Of a stretch of 8,278 nt of DNA, positions 1 through 5,201 are shown piece by piece; the stretch's first letter is position 1, and the number at the start of each line of letters is the position of its first letter. The position numbers were made by a program, and so were the translations under genes. The notes under the pieces were generated by a model. That model ran no database searches, had not been told where the DNA came from, and saw nothing but the letters and a program-made list of their open reading frames with translations. This stretch comes from Methylocystaceae bacterium UBA5192 (GTDB taxonomy: Bacteria; Pseudomonadota; Alphaproteobacteria; Rhizobiales; Beijerinckiaceae): contig DHWC01000058.1 in the NCBI GenBank assembly GCA_002412985.1, positions 3,523-11,800 of the forward strand, in the 5' to 3' direction.

Positions 1-318
1 GCTGCCTGCAACCAATACAGCCGCTAGCCCCACGAGGGAATGAAAGAAGGCGACCAATTCTGGCATTTTGGTCATTTCGATACGACGTGCGAGATAAGCG
101 CCGCCGCCGCCGCCAACGCCCGCACCTATGATAATCAGCACAAATCCAAATGCTGGCGGAAGATGCAGTAGAAGCGTTGTCGCAACCGCGATCGCCATGC
201 CCATCATGCCGTAACGATTGCCTTGTCGAGATGTCGCTGGCGAGGAAAGCCCGCGTAATGCAAGAATAAATAAAATACCCGCGCAAAGATAAAGAAGGGC
301 TGCGAGATTCGCGCTCAT
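1..318 (-). CDS. pntB: NAD(P) transhydrogenase subunit beta, N-terminal part (cut by window edge)
   Basis: This is the first 106 residues of the beta subunit of the proton-translocating NAD(P)+ transhydrogenase, an inner-membrane enzyme that uses the proton gradient to reduce NADP+ with NADH. The visible part is the membrane domain. Hydrophobic segments lie at about residues 5-22, 38-52 and 56-75, and the family signatures SRQGNRYG (30-37) and EMTKMPELVAFFHSLVGLAA (81-100) closely resemble E. coli PntB as I remember it. The NADP-binding domain III lies beyond the left edge. The ATG at 318 is only 4 nt after the pntAB stop codon, and its GAAAGG ribosome site overlaps the end of pntAB, which suggests translational coupling. 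Five consecutive GGC codons (100-114) give a Gly5 run at residues 69-73 in a glycine-rich membrane segment. Identification is very secure. Confidence 0.95.
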   Translation of the reverse strand, partial: MSANLAALLYLCAGILFILALRGLSSPATSRQGNRYGMMGMAIAVATTLLLHLPPAFGFVLIIIGAGVGGGGGAYLARRIEMTKMPELVAFFHSLVGLAAVLVAGS

Positions 319-322
319 CGGA

Positions 323-772
323 TCAGCCTTTCTTTTTATACATCGCGAGCATGCGTTCGGTTACCAGGAAGCCGCCAAAGATATTCACGCAAGCCAGGAT
401 CAGCGCAATAAATCCAAGCCAGCGCGCCCAATTTTCTCCATCTTGCGGTGGGGTCGATATCTCAACGCCAGTCGATACCAAGGCCCCAACCACAATCACG
501 GACGAGATTGCGTTTGTGACAGACATCAGGGGCGTGTGTAGGGCTGGCGTGACTGACCAGACAACATAATAGCCAACAAAAACAGCGAGGACGAAAATAG
601 CCAAACGGAAAATAACAGGGTCAATCATTCCGCCACCGGAAGCATGTCCTGAAATGACGGCGGCGGCTTGAGCGATTTGATCGGAATAATGTTGCGCTTG
701 CTGCGCCATTTGCTGCGCATTTTCAGCTGCGGCTTTGGCTTTTTCAAGTAATTGTTGCACAGAGTCGGTCAT
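323..772 (-). CDS. pntAB: NAD(P) transhydrogenase alpha subunit, membrane part (PntAB / alpha-2)
   Basis: This 149-residue protein is the separate membrane portion of the transhydrogenase alpha subunit. It corresponds to the C-terminal membrane helices of the single-chain PntA found in enterobacteria. The three-gene arrangement (pntAA, pntAB, pntB) is the one described for Rhodospirillum rubrum. Three or four membrane segments are visible: about 54-72 (FRLAIFVLAVFVGYYVVW), 84-101 (VTNAISSVIVVGALVS) and 117-137, followed by a basic tail (YKKKG). The motif TPALHTPLMSVTNAISS (75-91) is highly conserved in the family. Residues 1-45 form an Ala/Gln-rich, probably helical, soluble extension before the first membrane helix. 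The start has an AGAAAGG ribosome site just upstream. It lies 39 nt after pntAA and 4 nt before pntB, so it is in one operon with both. Confidence 0.95.
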   Translation of the reverse strand: MTDSVQQLLEKAKAAAENAQQMAQQAQHYSDQIAQAAAVISGHASGGGMIDPVIFRLAIFVLAVFVGYYVVWSVTPALHTPLMSVTNAISSVIVVGALVSTGVEISTPPQDGENWARWLGFIALILACVNIFGGFLVTERMLAMYKKKG

Positions 773-811
773 AGTCGCGCGCCTTTCTGTTGGCGATTGT
801 CGCTGCTTCCG

Positions 812-1942
812 TTATGTGACAAAACGTTGATCTAATACGACGCCATCGCGCGTTAATGCGGTGGCTTTAACCAGTTCGTCATCCCAGTTAATAGAAAAAG
901 TTTTGGATTCTTTTGAAATCATTGTTTCAACAAAAGCGAATAAATTTTTTGCATAAAGACTCGACGCAGTAGAAGCCATTCGGCAAATTAGGTTGGTTGC
1001 GCCAATAATTTTAACATCATTGACAATGATAATTTCATCCGCTTGCGTGAGGGCGCAATTGCCGCCGCGCTCAGCGGCAAGGTCGACAATAACGGAGCCA
1101 GTCCGCATGCTCCGAACCATTTCTTCGGTCACAAGTTTTGGCGCCGGACGACCAGGTATGAGCGCGGTTGTAATGACAATGTCTTGTTTTGAAATATGTG
1201 ATGCGATAAGTTCAGCTTGCGCTTTTTGATACTCCGGCGACATTTCCTTCGCGTACCCGCCAGACGTTTCAGCCTGCTTGAATTCATCATTTTCAACCGC
1301 AATGAATTTCGCGCCAAGCGACTCAACCTGCTCCTTGGTGGCGGGGCGCACATCTGTTGCTGTGACAATGGTGCCAAGACGGCGCGCTGTTGCAATTGCC
1401 TGCAAACCGGCTACGCCAACACCCATGATAAAGATTTTTGCAGCTGGCACCGTGCCAGCTGCAGTCATCATCATTGGGAAGGATCGTCCATATTCTGCGG
1501 CGGCCTCAATGACAGCGCGATAGCCGGCGAGGTTTGCCTGCGAAGAGAGAATATCCATCGTTTGCGCCCGCGTAATGCGCGGCATGAATTCCATAGCAAA
1601 GGCAATGACGTTTGCTCGCGCCAATTCACCGATTGCGTTCTCATTGCCAAAGGGATCCATAATAGAAATGACAGCAAGATTTTCTTTAGCGCCGATGAGC
1701 GTCGATGCATTTGGGCGGCGCACGCATAAGGCGACATCGGCTTGCGCCAGCGCCGCTGCGGCTGAATCGACAATCTGTCCGCCTTGAGCTTGATAAGCCG
1801 CGTCAGTAAAGCCTGACTTGATCCCTGCGCCTGTTTGTATTTTTGCGTCAGCGCCCAGACTTAAGAATTTTTTGACGGTCTCCGGCGTCGCGGCAACCCG
1901 GGCTTCTGTCGTATCCGTTTCAGCTAATACGGCGATACGCAT
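812..1942 (-). CDS. pntAA: NAD(P) transhydrogenase alpha subunit, NAD(H)-binding part (PntAA / alpha-1)
   Basis: This 376-residue soluble protein is domain I of the transhydrogenase. It binds NAD(H) on the cytoplasmic side and hands hydride to the NADP site of PntB. It belongs to the alanine dehydrogenase/PNT family. Visible features are the N-terminal ETDTTEARVAATPETVKKF (8-26), the TRAQTMDILSSQANLAGYRA segment (124-143) containing the Arg/Gln/Asp loop at the domain interface, a Rossmann dinucleotide motif MGVGVAGLQA (173-182) ending with the acidic residue of TATDVRP (194-200), ALIPGRPAPKLV (260-271) and VIVDLAAERGGN (284-295). It ends without membrane helices, and those follow as the separate gene pntAB. 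The length matches the split form (about 380). The ATG at 1942 has a CGGAG ribosome site about 7 nt upstream. The oxidase subunit gene lies 76 nt upstream on the same strand. Confidence 0.96.
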   Translation of the reverse strand: MRIAVLAETDTTEARVAATPETVKKFLSLGADAKIQTGAGIKSGFTDAAYQAQGGQIVDSAAAALAQADVALCVRRPNASTLIGAKENLAVISIMDPFGNENAIGELARANVIAFAMEFMPRITRAQTMDILSSQANLAGYRAVIEAAAEYGRSFPMMMTAAGTVPAAKIFIMGVGVAGLQAIATARRLGTIVTATDVRPATKEQVESLGAKFIAVENDEFKQAETSGGYAKEMSPEYQKAQAELIASHISKQDIVITTALIPGRPAPKLVTEEMVRSMRTGSVIVDLAAERGGNCALTQADEIIIVNDVKIIGATNLICRMASTASSLYAKNLFAFVETMISKESKTFSINWDDELVKATALTRDGVVLDQRFVT

Positions 1943-1986
1943 GACGAACTCCGGGTTTTAAAGACCGTCGCCGTCTTGGGAGGAGC

Positions 1987-2009
1987 CCCTCAACGACGAG
2001 GCGTGAGGG
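1987..2009 (-). other. inverted repeat between the oxidase gene and pntAA
   Basis: CCCTCA (1987-1992) and TGAGGG (2004-2009) are perfect 6-bp arms around an 11-nt loop, within the 76-nt gap between the oxidase subunit gene and pntAA. In the minus-strand transcript the stem is followed by GCTCC rather than a run of U, so it is not a standard terminator. It could act as an RNA processing or stability element that uncouples the two genes, or it could be chance. Confidence 0.3.
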
Positions 2010-2018
2010 ACTAATTCA

Positions 2019-2171
2019 TTAGCGTGCGAAAATCAGATAGAGCGCAGCTAACGTCAGCGCTGAAAATCCAGCTGAGTATTTCAACAGCCAAATAAAGCCA
2101 TTGTAGGTTTTAAGATGCTCATTCCAGTCTGCGTTCTCGCCGCTTGAGGCGGAACTGCGATTGCTCGCCAT
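2019..2171 (-). CDS. aa3-type cytochrome c oxidase subunit IV-like small membrane protein
   Basis: This is a 50-residue protein encoded from an ATG at 2171 to a TAA at 2019. It starts MASNRSSASSGENADWNEHL and continues KTYNGFIWLLKYSAGFSALT, then LAALYLIFAR. That pattern is a short polar N-terminus, then an acidic/His-containing DWNEHLKTY motif (15-23), then a single membrane helix (about 26-49). It matches the bacterial aa3-type cytochrome c oxidase subunit IV family, small single-helix subunits of about 45-70 residues in alphaproteobacterial oxidases. The start has a strong AGGAG ribosome site (in AATCAGGAGAGACTT) about 8 nt upstream. The gene is directly upstream of pntAA on the same strand, a neighbourhood I recall from other Rhizobiales. 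It is easily missed because of its length. The family assignment rests on pattern and context, not a database search. Confidence 0.82.
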   Translation of the reverse strand: MASNRSSASSGENADWNEHLKTYNGFIWLLKYSAGFSALTLAALYLIFAR

Positions 2172-2197
2172 AAGTCTCTCCTGATTGTCAGCTCCAT

Positions 2198-2219
2198 CTT
2201 TAAGCCTGACGGCTCAAAG
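2198..2219 (-). promoter_or_regulatory. hairpin in the presumed leader of the oxidase gene
   Basis: On the minus strand the sequence reads CTTTGAGCC GTCA GGCTTAAAG. The arms pair over 9 positions (eight Watson-Crick pairs plus one G-U) around a four-base loop. On the plus strand the same position would be an A-C mismatch, so the structure is better in the minus-strand RNA. It ends 26 nt before the ATG of the oxidase subunit gene and is followed by ATGGAGCT, not a U-run, so it is not an obvious terminator. It might be a leader stabiliser or control element. The function is unknown. Confidence 0.4.
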
Positions 2220-2271
2220 CTTCTAGAGGTTAGCCGAGCTGGGAGATAACCGCAATCACTGACGCCTAGCG

Positions 2272-2300
2272 ATTGTGTCGCGTGTTGCAATGAGGATCAA
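2272..2300 (-). promoter_or_regulatory. weak promoter candidate for the oxidase-transhydrogenase operon
   Basis: On the minus strand, TTGATC (2295-2300) and CACAAT (2272-2277) are 17 bp apart, each matching the vegetative -35/-10 consensus at 4 of 6 bases. The site is immediately downstream of the groEL terminator and about 100 nt upstream of the oxidase subunit start, where a promoter would be expected. The match is modest, and other positions in this stretch cannot be excluded. Confidence 0.3.
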
Positions 2301-2313
2301 ATAATGAGCGACC

Positions 2314-2344
2314 AAAGAAAAAGGCCCCGGAAACTCCGAGGCCT
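2314..2344 (-). terminator. rho-independent terminator of groESL
   Basis: In the minus-strand RNA, AGGCCTCGG pairs with CCGGGGCCT (eight Watson-Crick pairs and one G-U) around a 5-nt AGTTT loop. The transcript then runs directly into TTTTCTTTGG. It lies 56 nt past the groEL stop codon. This is a textbook intrinsic terminator and marks the end of the chaperonin operon. On the plus strand the stem has a C-A mismatch and no U-run, so it acts in one direction. Confidence 0.88.
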
Positions 2345-2400
2345 CAATTGATTTAAGCGGATAAGACAAGGGCAACTTTTTCGCCCCGTCGATTTTTGGA

Positions 2401-4041
2401 TTAGAAATCCATACCGCCCATGCCGCCCATGCCGCCGCCGGGCATTGGAGGAGCTTCTTTTTTTGGTTGCTCGGTGATTGTCGCTTCAGTTGTGATGATC
2501 AGCCCAGCAATTGAAGCCGCATCCTGCAAAGCTGTGCGCACGACCTTTGTTGGGTCGATAATGCCAAGCTTCATCAGATCGCCGTACTCGCCTTTCTGAG
2601 CGTCAAATCCAAAGCCATAGTCGGTAGCTTCAAGAAGCTTACCAACAACAACAGCGCCGTCGCCGCCAGCATTATCGACAATTTGTCGCGCTGGAGTTTG
2701 GATAGCCTTACGGACGATCTCTACGCCCGTTTGTTGATCGGAGTTGCCGACTTTCACGCTGCTAAGCGCTTTAATGGCGCGCAGTAAAGCAACGCCGCCG
2801 CCAGGAGAAACGCCTTCTTCAACAGCCGCTCGGGTCGCATTCAAAGCGTCGTCAACACGATCTTTCTTTTCTTTCACTTCAACTTCAGTAGCGCCGCCTA
2901 CGCGAATGACAGCAACGCCGCCAGCGAGTTTAGCGAGACGCTCTTGTAGTTTCTCACGGTCGTAATCGGAGGTTGTTTCCTCGATTTGTCCTTTGATCTG
3001 GCCAATCCGAGCTTCAATTTCTTTCTTCTCGCCGGCGCCGTCGATGATGGTTGTATTTTCTTTTTCAATTCGCACGCGTTTTGCGCGGCCCAACATCTGA
3101 ATCGTGACATTTTCAAGCTTAATGCCAAGATCCTCGGCGATCATTTGCCCGCCTGTTAGGATTGCGATGTCTTCAAGCATCGCCTTGCGACGATCGCCAA
3201 ATCCTGGCGCTTTAACAGCGGCGATTTTCAACCCGCCGCGCAGCTTGTTAACCACGAGCGTCGCCAAAGCTTCGCCTTCGATATCTTCGGCAATGATGAT
3301 GAGCGGCTTACCTGTTTGAACGACAGCTTCCAATATTGGCAATAAAGGCTGCAGCGTGGACAGTTTCTTCTCGTGAATGAGAATGTAAGCGTCGTCGAGC
3401 TCGGCGATCATTTTCTCGGCATTGGTGATGAAATAAGGCGAGAGATAGCCGCGATCGAACTGCATGCCTTCAACAATGTCGGTTTCGGTTTCGAGGCTTT
3501 TGGCTTCTTCAACCGTGATAACGCCTTCATTGCCCACTTTTTGCATCGCCTTGGCGATTTCCTGACCGATGAACTCATCGCCATTGGCTGAGATTTTGCC
3601 GACCTGAGCGATTTCGTCGTTTGAGGTCACTTTTTTAGAATGTTTTTTGAGATCGGCGACGATTGCTTCAACAGCAAGATCAACGCCGCGCTTCAAATCC
3701 ATTGGGTTGAGGCCGGCGGCGACAGCTTTAGAGCCTTCGCGCGCGATAGCGGCGGCGAGAACGGTTGCGGTTGTTGTGCCGTCGCCAGCCATGTCATTTT
3801 GCTTAGAGGCGACTTCGCGGACGAGCTGAGCGCCAAGATTTTCGAACTTATCGGCCAGCTCGATTTCCTTAGCGACGGTTACGCCGTCCTTAGTGATGCG
3901 GGGAGCGCCGAAGCTTTTTTCGATGACAACATTGCGGCCTTTAGGGCCAAGTGTCACCTTAACGGCGTTAGCGAGAATGTCGACGCCGCGTAAAATGCGG
4001 TCACGCGCGTCGGTGGAGAAACGTACGTCTTTAGCAGCCAT
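2401..4041 (-). CDS. groEL: chaperonin GroEL (60 kDa)
   Basis: This is a full-length (546-residue) group I chaperonin, which forms the double-ring cytoplasmic folding chamber and hydrolyses ATP while working with GroES. Visible family features are VTLGPKGRNVVIEKSFGAP (29-47), TKDGVTVAKEI (50-60), the ATP-site GDGTTTAT (86-93) with catalytic Asp87, YLSPYFITNAEKM in the apical domain, the DALNATRAAVEEGVSPGGG segment carrying the second catalytic Asp (Asp398 in E. coli), and a Gly-Met-rich tail GGGMGGMGGMDF. The length is close to E. coli GroEL (548). An AGGAG ribosome site precedes the ATG at 4041. It is 44 nt downstream of groES in one operon and is followed by an intrinsic terminator. Only one copy is visible. 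Many Rhizobiales carry several, so I cannot say whether this is the main housekeeping copy. Confidence 0.99.
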   Translation of the reverse strand: MAAKDVRFSTDARDRILRGVDILANAVKVTLGPKGRNVVIEKSFGAPRITKDGVTVAKEIELADKFENLGAQLVREVASKQNDMAGDGTTTATVLAAAIAREGSKAVAAGLNPMDLKRGVDLAVEAIVADLKKHSKKVTSNDEIAQVGKISANGDEFIGQEIAKAMQKVGNEGVITVEEAKSLETETDIVEGMQFDRGYLSPYFITNAEKMIAELDDAYILIHEKKLSTLQPLLPILEAVVQTGKPLIIIAEDIEGEALATLVVNKLRGGLKIAAVKAPGFGDRRKAMLEDIAILTGGQMIAEDLGIKLENVTIQMLGRAKRVRIEKENTTIIDGAGEKKEIEARIGQIKGQIEETTSDYDREKLQERLAKLAGGVAVIRVGGATEVEVKEKKDRVDDALNATRAAVEEGVSPGGGVALLRAIKALSSVKVGNSDQQTGVEIVRKAIQTPARQIVDNAGGDGAVVVGKLLEATDYGFGFDAQKGEYGDLMKLGIIDPTKVVRTALQDAASIAGLIITTEATITEQPKKEAPPMPGGGMGGMGGMDF

Positions 4042-4085
4042 GTTTAAAACTCCTGGAACTTATAGGGTGCGAGGGGCGGGTCGAG

Positions 4086-4373
4086 TTAGTCGACAATGCC
4101 CAGAATGTCGCTTTCCTTCATGATGAGCAGGTCATCGCCGTCAATTTTGACTTCGGTGCCCGACCATTTTCCAAACAGCACACGGTCGCCAGCCTTGACA
4201 TCCAAGGCTACGAGTTTGCCGCTTTCGTCGCGCGCGCCGGGGCCAACTGAGACAACTTTGCCTTCTTGTGGCTTTTCCTTAGCTGTATCCGGAATAATGA
4301 TGCCGCCTTTGGTCTTTTCCTCGCCTTCGAGACGCTTGACCACGACGCGGTCGTGCAGGGGACGAAACGCCAT
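4086..4373 (-). CDS. groES: co-chaperonin GroES (10 kDa)
   Basis: This 95-residue protein is the heptameric lid that caps GroEL. It begins MAFRPLHDRVVVKRL. The mobile loop that contacts GroEL is at about residues 16-33 (EGEEKTKGGIIIPDTAKE). Further signatures are GKVVSVGPG, VKAGDRVLFGKWSGTEVK and the C-terminal LIMKESDILGIVD. The reading frame is open for another 17 codons upstream, to 4424. The start at 4373 is preferred because it gives the standard GroES N-terminus and has an AAGGAAAC ribosome site about 8 nt upstream. It is the first gene of the groESL operon, downstream of a CIRCE operator and a heat-shock-like promoter. Confidence 0.98.
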   Translation of the reverse strand: MAFRPLHDRVVVKRLEGEEKTKGGIIIPDTAKEKPQEGKVVSVGPGARDESGKLVALDVKAGDRVLFGKWSGTEVKIDGDDLLIMKESDILGIVD

Positions 4374-4442
4374 TGTAATTGTTTCCTTTTCTGCGCTGGG
4401 GATATGGATTGATCCGCCCAGCAAAGAGATAAGCGAATACTG

Positions 4443-4469
4443 TTGGCACTCTCTTGTGACGAGTGCTAC
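4443..4469 (-). promoter_or_regulatory. CIRCE operator (HrcA binding site) of groESL
   Basis: On the plus strand the sequence reads TTGGCACTC, nine spacer bases, then GAGTGCTAC. This matches the CIRCE consensus TTAGCACTC-N9-GAGTGCTAA at 16 of 18 arm positions with exactly the right spacer. CIRCE is bound by the repressor HrcA, which is released during heat stress. The site lies about +6 to +32 relative to the predicted start of groESL transcription, a usual place for CIRCE. The hrcA gene is not in this window. Confidence 0.95.
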
Positions 4470-4480
4470 CAGCCGGCTGG
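4469..4480. repeat. 12-bp perfect palindrome next to CIRCE
   Basis: CCAGCCGGCTGG is a perfect 12-bp palindrome that touches the end of CIRCE and sits between it and the predicted -10 box of groESL, spanning the likely transcription start (about 4475). It may be a second operator or a stem at the extreme 5' end of the mRNA, or it may be chance. No regulator can be named from the sequence. Confidence 0.5.
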
Positions 4481-4481
4481 A

Positions 4482-4509
4482 AGTATGGTGCGCTGGTCAG
4501 ATTGTCAAG
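4482..4509 (-). promoter_or_regulatory. groESL promoter, heat-shock/vegetative type
   Basis: On the minus strand, CTTGACA (4503-4509) is followed 15 bases later by CATACT (4482-4487), which is preceded by CAC. The perfect TTGACA fits the vegetative -35 box. The CTTGA...CCAT pattern also fits sigma-32 (RpoH) promoters, in which a CTTGAA-like -35 is paired with a CCAT-containing -10. The predicted start at about 4475 puts CIRCE just inside the transcript. Which sigma factor is used cannot be decided from the sequence. Confidence 0.65.
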
Positions 4510-4592
4510 ATGTAAGACTGTGATAGGCAGCTTGCGTGAGGGTTGAAGGTAGACGTCGTTTATGTCTCCCGGGACGCCCCCTGTACGGATTG

Positions 4593-4597
4593 AGGAG
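4593..4597 (+). promoter_or_regulatory. ribosome binding site that decides the TTG start of lspA
   Basis: AGGAG lies 8 nt before the TTG at 4606. An in-frame TGA at 4591-4593 excludes any start further upstream, and the next in-frame ATG (4690) would delete the first membrane helix and the conserved DQxxK motif. Confidence 0.8.
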
Positions 4598-4605
4598 AAA
4601 ATTTT

Positions 4606-5118
4606 TTGCTTACGCGGTTCAACCCCCGCACGCTTGGCCTTCTCTCGGCGCTTTTTGTCTTGATTGTGGATCAAGGCCACAAAGCCTGGATGCTGTCTGT
4701 TTTTAATATTGCCGCCCGAGCGCCGATTACTGTGACGCCCTTTCTTGATCTTACGATGTCCTGGAATTACGGGGTTTCCTATTCCTTGTTTGCGACACAT
4801 GCGGTTACGGCCAGACTAGCTCTAATCTGCGTGCAAGGAGGAATTGTTCTGGGACTCTTGTATTGGCTGTGGCGCGCAAGCGCGCATCTCTGCGCGCTTG
4901 GTTTGGGTCTGATTATTGGCGGCGCGCTCGGCAATATGACAGATCGATTGTTTCGCGGCGCTGTGGCCGACTTCTTTTATTTCCACACGTCTCTGCCCGT
5001 GGGCCCGCTGGCCAATTACGTATTCAATATTGCAGATGTCGGCATCACGCTTGGCGCAGCGCTTCTTCTCATTGAAAGTCTAGCGTCCAATGACTCCCGC
5101 CCATCAACCTCTGCATGA
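4606..5118 (+). CDS. lspA: lipoprotein signal peptidase (signal peptidase II)
   Basis: This 170-residue inner-membrane aspartyl protease cleaves the signal peptide from lipid-modified prolipoproteins. Four hydrophobic segments are visible, at about 9-30, 66-88, 94-110 and 136-158. Conserved LspA boxes are VDQGHK (21-26), WNYGVSYSLF (53-62), GGALGNMTDRLFRGAVADFF (105-124) and FNIADVGITLG (140-150). By comparison with Pseudomonas LspA, the catalytic pair is Asp122 and Asp144, and both are present. The start is TTG, chosen because of a good AGGAG site 8 nt upstream and a stop codon just before it. The gene is transcribed divergently from groESL, and the two M16 peptidase genes follow in the same direction. 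I could not identify a convincing promoter of its own in 4510-4590. Confidence 0.95.
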   Translation: MLTRFNPRTLGLLSALFVLIVDQGHKAWMLSVFNIAARAPITVTPFLDLTMSWNYGVSYSLFATHAVTARLALICVQGGIVLGLLYWLWRASAHLCALGLGLIIGGALGNMTDRLFRGAVADFFYFHTSLPVGPLANYVFNIADVGITLGAALLLIESLASNDSRPSTSA

Positions 5119-5122
5119 AGCT

Positions 5123-5151
5123 CTGACAAGCCTGAAGTTTCGTCCTATATA
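5123..5151 (+). promoter_or_regulatory. sigma-70-like promoter for the M16 peptidase pair
   Basis: CTGACA (5123-5128; 5 of 6 matches to TTGACA) and TATATA (5146-5151; 4 of 6 matches to TATAAT) are separated by an ideal 17 bp, starting 5 nt after the lspA stop codon. Transcription would begin near 5158. That makes the upstream in-frame TTG at 5157 an unlikely start for the peptidase and favours the ATG at 5202. Confidence 0.55.
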
Positions 5152-5190
5152 GAGTTTTGCTTAGAGTGATTTTGTCGCCCTCTGTCGTGA

Positions 5191-5196
5191 GAAAGG
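5191..5196 (+). promoter_or_regulatory. ribosome binding site supporting the ATG start at 5202
   Basis: GAAAGG lies 5 nt before the ATG at 5202. The alternative in-frame starts further upstream (TTG 5157, GTG 5166, TTG 5172, GTG 5187) lack a comparable purine-rich site. Confidence 0.6.
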
Positions 5197-5201
5197 TTTT
5201 C

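Noticed and set aside
100..114. Five tandem GCC units, possible unstable simple repeat
   Set aside because: They encode a Gly5 run in the glycine-rich membrane part of PntB, in frame and too short to suggest a functional repeat array.
1217..1729. 170-codon open frame antisense to pntAA
   Set aside because: The translation is Cys/His/Arg-rich and low in plausibility, while the opposite strand carries the conserved NAD-binding domain.
2251..2277. Inverted repeat CGCAATC / GATTGTG upstream of the oxidase gene
   Set aside because: One mismatch over 7-bp arms with a 13-nt spacer is near chance level, and it matches no operator I recognise.
2081..2290. 69-codon open frame on the minus strand overlapping the oxidase subunit gene
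   Set aside because: It overlaps the well-supported 50-residue gene in another frame, has no recognisable domain, and covers the probable leader and promoter region.
3640..3993. 117-codon open frame antisense to groEL
   Set aside because: The opposite strand is an unmistakable full-length GroEL, and the antisense frame is a by-product of its codon use with no family features.
4502..4527. Plus-strand promoter for lspA using TTGTCA (4502-4507) and GATAGG (4522-4527)
   Set aside because: The 14-bp spacing is too short for a normal promoter and the -35 simply overlaps the reverse of the groESL -35 box.
4279..4800. 173-codon minus-strand frame spanning groES, the control region and lspA
   Set aside because: It crosses two conserved genes and the CIRCE/promoter region and has no domain-like content.
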